64,000 bases of DNA from Ornithinibacillus bavariensis. GTDB taxonomy: Bacteria > Bacillota > Bacilli > Bacillales > Amphibacillaceae. The position numbers and the translations under genes were made by a program. How positions within the stretch are numbered: position 1 is the stretch's first letter; the number at the start of each line of letters is the position of its first letter. The DNA is taken from positions 310,001-374,000 of the forward strand of contig NZ_BORP01000001.1 in assembly GCF_018333235.1 (NCBI RefSeq), in the 5' to 3' direction. The notes under the pieces were generated by a model. It was not told the origin of the DNA and did no database searches. It was given only the letters and a program-made list of their open reading frames with translations. Below, piece by piece: positions 16,385 to 24,180 of this stretch.

Positions 16385-17422
16385 GTGAAGAAACGGTTTT
16401 CCAGTATCCGATATAGTTATATAGTGTCACATCTTAATGGGTTGTTTTTAACCTTTGTGACGATATTAGCAATTTTACTATCAATTTTTGTGTTAATTAG
16501 CCCTAAATGGCTAACAGCAAATAGTATTTTTCTATTTATCGGACTTTATATTGTTATTGCTTTTTTCGTTTCCATTTATGTTGGCTTCCGTTCCAGTGGT
16601 GATTTAAAACAGAAGATGGATTATCTCTCTGTTCTTATTACCCAGTATGCGAATGGAAATTATCAATCTCGCATCTATATTGATGAAGGAGATGAGCTTA
16701 ATAGAATTGGAAGAGAATTAAACGAGCTTGGGGAGAAGTTACAGAATCAAGTGAAATCTTTACAAAGGTTGGCAGATGAAAATGCCGAGCTTGCAAAATC
16801 AGCACATAAATCCGCTGTGATTGAAGAGAGACAGCGAATAGCCAGGGATTTGCATGATGCAGTAAGTCAACAGTTGTTTGCATTAGCAATGATGTCCGAA
16901 GCTGCAATAAGGCAAGTTGAAAACAAACCGGCCCTTGCTAAGGAGCAAATGATTGAAGTAGCAAGTGCTGCTAATCAGGCACAAACAGAAATGAGGGCAT
17001 TATTACTCCATCTAAGACCTGTTCATTTATCAGGGAACCCATTACCAATAGGGATTAAGAAGCTTGTTGAAGAACTACAGCAAAAATCGCAAATCCGCTT
17101 TCAAGTTTCCATTGAGGATACACTAAAACTACCTGCTGTAACGGAAGAGCATGTATTTCGTATCATTCAAGAATCCTTATCCAATATACTCCGTCATGCC
17201 TATGCAACCGAGGTGAAGATCGAAGCAAATAAAAAGGGGGAAGAGTTATTCCTCCATATTGCCGATAATGGCAAAGGCTTTGACTTACTACAGGATCAGG
17301 AGAAGAAGACTTCCTATGGCTTAAAAACCATGAAAGAAAGAAGTGAAGAGCTTGGCGGTACTTTCACAATTCGATCTAATGTCGATGAAGGAACATATAT
17401 TGATATACGGATACCTTGTTAA
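16385..17422 (+). CDS. liaS: LiaS/VraS-type sensor histidine kinase
   Basis: 345 residues. Two transmembrane helices (about 15-38 and 50-68) flank a very short extracellular loop, the intramembrane-sensing layout. A HAMP-like linker leads to a HisKA_3 dimerisation region with the phospho-acceptor His in EERQRIARDLHDAVSQQ, then an ATPase domain with N-box QESLSNILRHA and G-box DNGKGFD. The start is GTG after GGGGGATATGA. Partners are LiaF and LiaR on either side. Confidence 0.92.
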   Translation: MKKRFSSIRYSYIVSHLNGLFLTFVTILAILLSIFVLISPKWLTANSIFLFIGLYIVIAFFVSIYVGFRSSGDLKQKMDYLSVLITQYANGNYQSRIYIDEGDELNRIGRELNELGEKLQNQVKSLQRLADENAELAKSAHKSAVIEERQRIARDLHDAVSQQLFALAMMSEAAIRQVENKPALAKEQMIEVASAANQAQTEMRALLLHLRPVHLSGNPLPIGIKKLVEELQQKSQIRFQVSIEDTLKLPAVTEEHVFRIIQESLSNILRHAYATEVKIEANKKGEELFLHIADNGKGFDLLQDQEKKTSYGLKTMKERSEELGGTFTIRSNVDEGTYIDIRIPC

Positions 17423-17463
17423 AAAATAAGATAGTAAATGAATATGAGGGGAAGGAATGTTAA

Positions 17464-18102
17464 ATGATTCGAGTTGCTGTAGTAGATGATCATGAAATAG
17501 TGCGAAAAGGTATTATCGCCTATTTAAATACAGATCCAGAAATTGAAGTAATTGGTCAAGCTGATAGTGGGAATGAAGGGGCGAAATTAATACTCCGTGA
17601 AAGACCAGAAGTGGTGCTTATGGATTTGATGATGGATGATGGTACAGGTATTGATGCTACTAAACAAGTAATGAAAGAATATCCAGCTTGTAAAATTATT
17701 ATTCTTACTAGTTTTTATGATGATAAACAAGTATTCCCTGCATTAGAGGCTGGGGCATTTAGTTATTTATTAAAGACCTCGTCAGCAGATGAAATTGTTT
17801 CCGCTATAAAGAAAGCGGCGAAAGGTGAAAATGTTATAGAGCCAAAGGTTGCTAGTAAAATGATGACCAGTTTTCGAAAAGAACAGCGTAAACCACATGA
17901 TGAATTAACAGATCGTGAGATGGAAGTTCTTTTATGTATTGGAAATGGGATGACAAATCAAGAGATTAGTGAACAATTGTATATCGGCATTAAGACTGTA
18001 AAAACGCATGTAAGTAATATTTTGGCAAAACTTGAGGTGCATGATAGAACACAGGCAGCAGTTTATGTGCATAAAAATCATCTTTTGAAGCAAGAGGGGT
18101 AA
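17464..18102 (+). CDS. liaR: LiaR/VraR-type response regulator
   Basis: 212 residues. The receiver domain has acidic pair VVDDHE, phospho-acceptor Asp in VVLMDLMMDDG (about residue 55) and Lys in LLKTSS. A LuxR-type DNA-binding domain follows at about 148-210 (LTDREMEVLLCIGNGMTNQEI, split here as LTDREMEVLL and TNQEISEQLYIGIKTVKTH). Last gene of the MFS-liaF-liaS-liaR operon; the terminator overlaps its stop codon. Confidence 0.93.
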   Translation: MIRVAVVDDHEIVRKGIIAYLNTDPEIEVIGQADSGNEGAKLILRERPEVVLMDLMMDDGTGIDATKQVMKEYPACKIIILTSFYDDKQVFPALEAGAFSYLLKTSSADEIVSAIKKAAKGENVIEPKVASKMMTSFRKEQRKPHDELTDREMEVLLCIGNGMTNQEISEQLYIGIKTVKTHVSNILAKLEVHDRTQAAVYVHKNHLLKQEG

Positions 18103-18117
18103 GCCCTCTTTTTTGTT
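18092..18117 (+). terminator. Terminator of the liaFSR operon
   Basis: 7-bp stem AAGAGGG/CCCTCTT followed by TTTTTGTTTTTTG; overlaps the TAA stop of liaR. Confidence 0.85.
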
Positions 18118-18130
18118 TTTTGTAAAAATT

Positions 18131-18147
18131 CCTAGTATAATACTAGG
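18131..18147. promoter_or_regulatory. Perfect palindrome centred on a -10 element upstream of bdbC
   Basis: CCTAGTATAATACTAGG is a perfect 8+1+8 inverted repeat containing TATAAT (18136-18141). It lies 34 bp upstream of the bdbC start codon. It could be an operator over the promoter. A weak -35 is all that is visible upstream. Confidence 0.45.
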
Positions 18148-18180
18148 GAAAAATCAAAACAAGGGTGAGGAGATTCCTAA

Positions 18181-18609
18181 ATGAATCAAACGAAAAAACA
18201 AGAAAATATCTTGCTTGGAATATGGGGTATAGCAATTATTGCTACAGCAGGTAGTTTGTTTTATTCGGAAGTGATGGGATATGAACCATGTGAGCTATGC
18301 TGGTACCAGCGGATATTAATGTATCCACTCATCGTGATCTACGGTACCGCAATACTAAAGAAAAATATATCCATAGCACTTCCGGGGTTAATTATGAGCG
18401 GAATAGGCATTTGTGTTTCTACATATCATTATCTAATTCAGAAATTACCAGCTCTAAGTGAAACTGGTGGAGCTTGTGGACTTGTTCCTTGTAACTTTCA
18501 ATATGTGAATTATTTTGGTTTTATAACCATTCCATTTTTGGCAGGGACAGCCTTTATTTTGATTTTTGTTTTACATATACTATTAATTAAACAGGCTAGG
18601 GGGAAATAA
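18181..18609 (+). CDS. bdbC: DsbB-like thiol-disulfide oxidoreductase BdbC
   Basis: 142 residues, four transmembrane segments. The first redox pair is in EPCELCWYQR and the second in GGACGLVPCNF, the two Cys pairs of BdbC/DsbB, which pass electrons from an extracytoplasmic thioredoxin-like partner to quinone. Two bases separate it from the next gene, which encodes such a partner. RBS GGTGAGGAG. Confidence 0.93.
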   Translation: MNQTKKQENILLGIWGIAIIATAGSLFYSEVMGYEPCELCWYQRILMYPLIVIYGTAILKKNISIALPGLIMSGIGICVSTYHYLIQKLPALSETGGACGLVPCNFQYVNYFGFITIPFLAGTAFILIFVLHILLIKQARGK

Positions 18610-18611
18610 CC

Positions 18612-19094
18612 ATGCAAAAGAAAATGCTAATTATTATCGGTGTTATTGTCGTGTTATTTTTTGCTTTATATTTTGTGATAGATTATAAAAATGATAAAGC
18701 TTTAGAAGCAAATAACCCATATGGAACGACTGATTTGGAACAAGCAACAATTGACCAATTAAAAGATCCAAACTACGATAATCAAATTTTGCCTAAGGAT
18801 TTAATAGCAGAAGTTGAGAGTGGAAAGCCAATGACAGTTTATTACTACAGCCCAACTTGTGTTTACTGTCAAAAAACAACACCATATTTAGCCCCGCTAG
18901 CTAAGAAAATGAATGTTGATATGAAAAAGCTAAATCTGTTAGAATTTTCTACTGCCGTTCCCCAATTTGGGATTAAGTCAACACCAACTCTTGTCTATTA
19001 TGAGGATGGTAAAGAGGTACGCCGATTAGAGGGACAAAAAACAGAAGAGGAATATAAAGCGTTTTTTGAGGAATATGTGCTAAAGAACAAGTAG
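18612..19094 (+). CDS. Membrane-anchored thioredoxin-fold protein, likely BdbC partner
   Basis: 160 residues with an N-terminal signal-anchor (about 5-25) and an extracytoplasmic thioredoxin fold. The active site is CVYC in YYYSPTCVYCQKTT (about residues 77-80), and the cis-Pro is in KSTPTLVYY. Directly coupled to bdbC, so probably a disulfide oxidase playing the role of BdbA/BdbD, although it is shorter than BdbD. A strong terminator follows. Confidence 0.87.
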   Translation: MQKKMLIIIGVIVVLFFALYFVIDYKNDKALEANNPYGTTDLEQATIDQLKDPNYDNQILPKDLIAEVESGKPMTVYYYSPTCVYCQKTTPYLAPLAKKMNVDMKKLNLLEFSTAVPQFGIKSTPTLVYYEDGKEVRRLEGQKTEEEYKAFFEEYVLKNK

Positions 19095-19099
19095 CATGT

Positions 19100-19155
19100 G
19101 AAGAGACAGACACCTAAACAACACAAGGTTAAGGTGCTGTCTCTTCTATTCTTTT
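19100..19155 (+). terminator. Terminator after the bdbC operon
   Basis: Arms GAAGAGACAG/CTGTCTCTTC with additional inner pairing CACCT/AGGTG, followed by TATTCTTTT. Confidence 0.85.
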
Positions 19156-19164
19156 AGAAACATG

Positions 19165-19650
19165 TCAGTCTTTTTCAATCATATTGTATGTATGGACAAA
19201 AGGGCGATCTGCGAAGTAAGCAGGTGGTTTGATATTGACATGTGACTTTTTGAAGTCTGTTGAGTTTTTCCACTTCTCGTAGCTCACCTTAGATTGCCAT
19301 TGGGTAAGTACAACATATGTATTACCTTTCCTAGGCTTTAATAGACGGAATGCTTGGAATCCATCATAATGTTCAGCCACATGCTTTCTTTTCTTAAAGT
19401 TATCTTCAAAGACAGGTCTACCTTCATCTGTAACAGGGATATGATTCATGACAATATACCCCTTATCTCTTATTTCTCCTGTTTGAATGATAATTTCATA
19501 TTCTCTCCCAGCAACAAATAGTTTTTTGTTACCCTCATAATATGCAACATCATTGACAGAGCCAGACATAAAGTGAAAGCGTATAGAGGGATATTTCTCC
19601 TCTATTTTTTTTAGGAAATCAACTGTTCCATTTGTCATATAGGCATTCAT
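19165..19650 (-). CDS. hmoB: Haem-degrading monooxygenase HmoB-like
   Basis: 161 residues. The C-terminal half (about 70-161) is an antibiotic-biosynthesis-monooxygenase fold with the typical FRLLKPRKGNTYVVLTQW stretch and the downstream SKVSYEKWKNSTDFKKSH containing the candidate haem-binding His. HmoB (YhgC) of B. subtilis opens the haem ring and releases iron. It is divergent from hemE, as expected from B. subtilis, where pbpF lies between; pbpF is absent here. RBS GAGGAGAGG. Confidence 0.88.
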   Translation of the reverse strand: MNAYMTNGTVDFLKKIEEKYPSIRFHFMSGSVNDVAYYEGNKKLFVAGREYEIIIQTGEIRDKGYIVMNHIPVTDEGRPVFEDNFKKRKHVAEHYDGFQAFRLLKPRKGNTYVVLTQWQSKVSYEKWKNSTDFKKSHVNIKPPAYFADRPFVHTYNMIEKD

Positions 19651-19699
19651 ATAACCTCTCCTCTCTTTGTATTAATTATTATTTAGTAATGCCTATCAT

Positions 19700-19728
19700 T
19701 TGGGTATTGTATTTAATTATCGTATAAT
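19700..19728 (+). promoter_or_regulatory. Candidate sigma-A promoter upstream of hemE
   Basis: -35 TTGGGT (19700-19705), 17-bp spacer, -10 TATAAT (19723-19728). It would give a leader of about 365 nt before hemE. The 19651-20101 gap holds no ORF with a start site and no convincing Fur or PerR box; I see no other structure in it. Confidence 0.4.
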
Positions 19729-20101
19729 ATGTATGATGCAGACGTAAATAAGCGGCAGTCCTAATTGTTATTCTCTTCCTTTATTTTACCGAACTATGGT
19801 TGCAATTATAACAGAAACAATTAAAGAATGTTTACAAGTAATCACTCGCTTCTATAATGTTAGCTATTCGACAAAATTGGACATTATTTCCCAGGTAATA
19901 ATAACATTGTTTCATTCTTATTCTGTAGTAATCGCAAATTAGACAAATTCATGACAAAGTAGGTATCTTGCTATACATCAAACCTTGAAATAGGTATAGT
20001 AGAGGATGGAATTAATCGTATTTAGGACTAATTTTAAGTAATAGCAAATACATAAAGGAATAAGGAATGTTCACTGCTAGAACTTCCAAAAGGGTGAGAA
20101 A

Positions 20102-21130
20102 ATGAAGCTAAATGACACTATTATTCGCGCTTATAAAGGTGAAGCAACAAACTACACACCTGCTTGGTTTATGAGACAGGCGGGCCGATCACAGGCTGAA
20201 TATCGCAAACTTAAGGAAAAATATTCTTTGTTTGAAATTACACATCAGCCCGAAATTTGTGCATATGTTACAAGATTACCTGTAGAAATGTACAATGTGG
20301 ATGCTGCTATTCTGTATAAGGATATTATGTCTCCTTTACCTGCAATAGGTATTGATGTAGACATTAAGGCAGGGATCGGACCAGTCATAGCAAATCCGAT
20401 AAAGGGTTTTCACGATGTTGAAGCTTTAGGCACAATTGATCCTGAAAAGGATGTACCATATGTATTGGACACAATTAAGCTACTTACTACTGAACAGTTG
20501 ACGGTTCCTCTTATTGGATTTAGTGGAGCACCTTTCACGATCGCAAGCTATTTAATTGAAGGTGGTCCATCGAAGAATTATGGCAAGACAAAAGCATTTA
20601 TGTATGCTCATTCAGATGCCTGGTTTGCATTGATGGATAAGCTTGCAGATATGACGATTACTTATGTAAAGGCCCAAATTAAGGCTGGTGTTAAAGCAGT
20701 TCAAATCTTTGATTCATGGGTTGGCGCTTTAAATGCTAAGGATTATCGTACTTATATAAAACCAGTCATGCATCGAATTTTTAGTGAACTACAAAATGAG
20801 GGTGTACCACTGATTATGTTCGGTGTTGGGGCAAGTCATCTTTTATTAGAATGGAATGAGCTACCTCTTGATGTAATAGGTCTTGATTGGAGGACATCCA
20901 TAAAAGAGGCAAGAGAGCTTGGAGTTACAAAGGTGTTACAAGGAAATCTTGATCCAGCAATTTTACTAGCTGATTGGGATACGATTGAATCGCGTACAAA
21001 AGAGATTCTTGATCAATCAATGAAAGATGGTCGTCATGTATTTAATCTTGGACATGGTGTCACACCGGATATTCATCCAGAGACTTTGAAAAAACTTACA
21101 GATTTAATTCACACGTATTCAGCAAGATAA
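20102..21130 (+). CDS. hemE: Uroporphyrinogen decarboxylase HemE
   Basis: 342 residues. The N-terminal signature [16 protein letters not shown] carries the substrate-binding Arg residues, and [16 protein letters not shown] is the second family signature. It decarboxylates the four acetate side chains of uroporphyrinogen III to give coproporphyrinogen III. First gene of hemE-hemH-hemY, with AAAGGGTGAG before the ATG. Confidence 0.96.
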   Translation: MKLNDTIIRAYKGEATNYTPAWFMRQAGRSQAEYRKLKEKYSLFEITHQPEICAYVTRLPVEMYNVDAAILYKDIMSPLPAIGIDVDIKAGIGPVIANPIKGFHDVEALGTIDPEKDVPYVLDTIKLLTTEQLTVPLIGFSGAPFTIASYLIEGGPSKNYGKTKAFMYAHSDAWFALMDKLADMTITYVKAQIKAGVKAVQIFDSWVGALNAKDYRTYIKPVMHRIFSELQNEGVPLIMFGVGASHLLLEWNELPLDVIGLDWRTSIKEARELGVTKVLQGNLDPAILLADWDTIESRTKEILDQSMKDGRHVFNLGHGVTPDIHPETLKKLTDLIHTYSAR

Positions 21131-21162
21131 TAAATTAAAACTGACATGAAGAGGTGTAGAAA

Positions 21163-22098
21163 ATGGAAAAAAAGAAAATAGGACTACTAGTGATGGCTTA
21201 TGGCACACCGTATAAGGAAGAAGATATTGAACCTTATTATACGCATATTCGTCACGGAAGAAAGCCTTCTGATGAACAGTTACAGGATTTAAAAGATCGC
21301 TATAAAGCGATTGGAGGTACTTCTCCTCTTGCTAAAATTACTGAAGAACAAACAAAAGCACTAGAAGCAAAACTAAATGAAATACAAGATGAATATGAGT
21401 TTAAAGCATATATTGGACTAAAACATATTTCACCTTTTATAGAAGATGCTGTAGCGGAAATGGGAAAAGATGGTATTAAAGAGGCTGTTTCTATTGTACT
21501 AGCACCGCATTATTCAACATTTAGCGTAAAATCCTATAATACGCGTGCTCATGAGGAAGCAGCTAAATACGGTATTGAAATAAAATCTGTTGAAAGCTGG
21601 TATGATGCACCAGGATTTATTCAATATTGGGCTGATCGGATTCAGGAAGTTTATGCAAAAATGTCTGACGTGGAGCGAGAAAAAGCAGTATTAGTAGTAT
21701 CCGCTCATAGTCTTCCAGAGAAAATTTTACAAAATGGCGATCCATATCCAGATCAATTGGCAGAAACTGCGAAATTAATTTCAGATAAAGCCGGTATTAC
21801 GAATTATGAGCTAGGTTGGCAAAGTGAAGGAAATACTCCTGATCCATGGTTAGGACCTGATGTACAAGACCTTACTCGTTCCCTTTATGAAGAAAAAGGA
21901 TACCGCACATTTGTCTATACCCCTGTTGGATTTATCGCAGACCATTTAGAAGTGCTATACGATAATGATTACGAGTGTAAAGTTGTATGTGATGAACTAG
22001 GAGCGAGCTACTATCGTCCTCCTATGCCAAATACACATCCACTATTTATTGAGACATTAGCGAAGGTTGTTCAAAATCGAGTAAAGCGTGATGCGTAA
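21163..22098 (+). CDS. hemH: Coproporphyrin III ferrochelatase HemH (CpfC)
   Basis: 311 residues, matching B. subtilis HemH (310). The metal-binding His is in [11 protein letters not shown] and the Glu in [14 protein letters not shown]. In Firmicutes the enzyme inserts iron into coproporphyrin III, not protoporphyrin. The stop overlaps the hemY start as TAATG. Confidence 0.95.
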   Translation: MEKKKIGLLVMAYGTPYKEEDIEPYYTHIRHGRKPSDEQLQDLKDRYKAIGGTSPLAKITEEQTKALEAKLNEIQDEYEFKAYIGLKHISPFIEDAVAEMGKDGIKEAVSIVLAPHYSTFSVKSYNTRAHEEAAKYGIEIKSVESWYDAPGFIQYWADRIQEVYAKMSDVEREKAVLVVSAHSLPEKILQNGDPYPDQLAETAKLISDKAGITNYELGWQSEGNTPDPWLGPDVQDLTRSLYEEKGYRTFVYTPVGFIADHLEVLYDNDYECKVVCDELGASYYRPPMPNTHPLFIETLAKVVQNRVKRDA

Positions 22099-23504
22099 TG
22101 GATAAGCAAACAATTGTTATAGTAGGCGGTGGGATCACTGGTTTAACCGCTGCCTACTATATGCAAAAGGCATTAAAAGAAGAAGCATTGCCCTACGAAG
22201 TGAAGCTGGTTGAAGCAAGTGATCGCTTAGGTGGAAAGATTATCACACATAAACAGGATGGATTTACCATCGAACGTGGTCCAGATTCCATGATTGCAAG
22301 AAAGAAGCCAGGTATGAAGCTTGTTGAAGAACTAGGGTTAAAAGATGAAGTCATTCGTAATGGAACTGGACAATCCTATATTTTAGTTCAAGGAAAGCTA
22401 CATAAAATGCCAAAAGGAGCATTTATGGGTGTGCCAATGCAAATTGGTCCTTTTTTAAAAACAGGACTTGTATCTCCATTTGGAAAACTTAGAGCATTAC
22501 TTGATCTTGTTAAAGGAAAAGGGGATGCGAGTGTAGATCAATCCTTAGGGGCTTTTATGCGACGTCGGTTTGGAAATGAATTAGTGGAAAACGAAATTGA
22601 ACCATTATTATCTGGAATTTACTCCGGCGATATTGATGAGATGAGTTTAATGGCAACATTTCCGCATTTTTATCAATTAGAGCAAAACTATGGTAGTTTA
22701 ATCAAAGGATTAAAACAAACGATGCCAAAGCCTGTGAAAACAAAAGAAAAAGGTAACCCCCCTGGTGCATTTTTTTCGTTCAAAAATGGCCTAGAAACAA
22801 TGGTTCACAAATTAGTCGAGAAGTTAGATGAGGGGACCATTTTGTTAAATAATGCTGTAGACCATATCGAGAAAAAGGATAACGGTTACCATGTTTTATT
22901 AAGTAGTGGTGATGTGATAAAAGCAGTAGCGGTAATTGCTACTACGCCACATAAAACATTACCCAAAATGTTTAGCCAGTACGATTTTCTACAGGGTTTC
23001 TCAAATGTTCCTTCAAGCTCTGTAGCAAACGTTGCGCTAGCCTTTGAACAATCGGCTATTAAACAGGATATCGATGGAACAGGATTCGTTGTTTCACGGA
23101 ATAGTGATTTCCGAATTACCGCTTGTACATGGACACACAAAAAATGGCCTTCCAGCACACCAAAAGGTAAAGCATTGATCCGTTGTTATGTAGGTAGACC
23201 AAGTGATCAAGAGGTAGTAGATCTACCTGATGAAGACTTAGTTGAACTAGTACTAAAAGATTTAAACAAAACAATGAATATAACAGCTATGCCAGAGTTT
23301 AGTGTTATTTCTCGGTGGAGGAATGTAATGCCCCAATACACTGTTGGTCACATGGAACGAATTGCCAAAGCCCGTAAAGAGGCCAGTGAACATCTACCAG
23401 GTGTTTATTTTGTAGGTAGTTCCTTCAATGGGGTCGGTATTCCAGATTGTATAGAGCAAGCAGAAAAGGCAGTAGAGCAAGTTCGGAAATATTTATCCAT
23501 ATAA
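22098..23504 (+). CDS. hemY: Coproporphyrinogen III oxidase HemY (CgoX)
   Basis: 468 residues. An N-terminal FAD-binding Rossmann motif GGGITGLTAAYYM is followed by the family features RLGGKIITHKQDGFTIERGP and a C-terminal GVYFVGSSFNGVGIPDCI. The enzyme takes coproporphyrinogen III to coproporphyrin III with oxygen in the Gram-positive haem route, upstream of HemH. A strong terminator follows. Confidence 0.95.
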   Translation: MDKQTIVIVGGGITGLTAAYYMQKALKEEALPYEVKLVEASDRLGGKIITHKQDGFTIERGPDSMIARKKPGMKLVEELGLKDEVIRNGTGQSYILVQGKLHKMPKGAFMGVPMQIGPFLKTGLVSPFGKLRALLDLVKGKGDASVDQSLGAFMRRRFGNELVENEIEPLLSGIYSGDIDEMSLMATFPHFYQLEQNYGSLIKGLKQTMPKPVKTKEKGNPPGAFFSFKNGLETMVHKLVEKLDEGTILLNNAVDHIEKKDNGYHVLLSSGDVIKAVAVIATTPHKTLPKMFSQYDFLQGFSNVPSSSVANVALAFEQSAIKQDIDGTGFVVSRNSDFRITACTWTHKKWPSSTPKGKALIRCYVGRPSDQEVVDLPDEDLVELVLKDLNKTMNITAMPEFSVISRWRNVMPQYTVGHMERIAKARKEASEHLPGVYFVGSSFNGVGIPDCIEQAEKAVEQVRKYLSI

Positions 23505-23518
23505 ATAATGTTACAGTT

Positions 23519-23556
23519 GACCACGGAGATTGTTGATACCGTGGTTTTTTTATTTT
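23519..23556 (+). terminator. Terminator of hemEHY
   Basis: 6-bp GC-rich stem CCACGG/CCGTGG with a 12-nt loop followed by TTTTTTTATTTTT. Confidence 0.85.
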
Positions 23557-23572
23557 TGTAATTTGCTCTAAA

Positions 23573-24098
23573 CATCATTTCCGGTAGGTGGTCGAGAATG
23601 AAATGAAGCATAGATGTGCTCTAGGCATCATTTCAGAAGGAAGTTGAGAATGAAATGAAGCATAGAAGTGCTCTAGTCATCATTTTAGAAGGAAGTTGAG
23701 AATGAAATGAAGCATAGAAGTGCTCTAGGCATCATTTTAGAAGGAAGTTGAGATTGAAATGAAACATAGAAGTGTTCTAGGCATCATTTCAGAAGGAAGT
23801 CTAGGGTGAAACGAAGCATAGAAGTGCACTAAGCATCATTTCAGAAGGAAGTTGAGATTGAAATGAAACATAGATGTGTTCTAGGCATCATTTCAGAATG
23901 AAGTTGAGATTGAAATGAAACATAGAAGTGCTCTAGGCATCATTTTAGAAGGAAGTTGAGATTGAAATGAAACATAGAAGTGCACTAGGCATCATTTTAG
24001 AAGGAAACTAAGGGTGAAACGAAGCATAGAAGTGCAATAAACATCATTTCAGAAGGAAACTGAGATTGAAATGAACCATAGAAGTTCACTGAGCATCT
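23573..24098. repeat. 52-bp direct tandem repeat, ten units plus a partial one
   Basis: The marker CATCATTT occurs at 23573, 23626, 23678, 23730, 23782, 23834, 23886, 23938, 23990 and 24042, with CATC of a truncated copy at 24094: a 53-bp first step, then exact 52-bp steps. Units differ by a few substitutions but almost no indels. Each contains an inverted repeat (GAAATGAAGC paired with GCATCATTTC across the unit border, one mismatch). No ORF is supported. It fills the gap between hemY and the convergent pepF. No unique spacers, so it is not a CRISPR array. Confidence 0.95.
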
Positions 24099-24140
24099 AC
24101 ATATACTTGAGAATGTAATCAATCCAATTAATTACACAAA

Positions 24141-24169
24141 AAATAGCCTAGTCCTCGACTAGGCTATTT
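24141..24169 (-). terminator. Terminator of pepF
   Basis: Perfect 13-bp stem AAATAGCCTAGTC/GACTAGGCTATTT with a 3-nt loop; T-run follows on the minus strand. Confidence 0.9.
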
Positions 24170-24180
24170 CAAAAATATTT

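Noticed and set aside
19651-20101. Possible Fur or PerR box between hmoB and hemE
   Set aside because: Only loose A/T-rich similarity (for example TGCCTATCATTT); no 7-1-7 inverted repeat found.
23573-24098. Array of similar units that might be taken for a CRISPR
   Set aside because: Whole 52-bp units repeat without unique spacers, and no cas genes are nearby; it is a direct tandem repeat.
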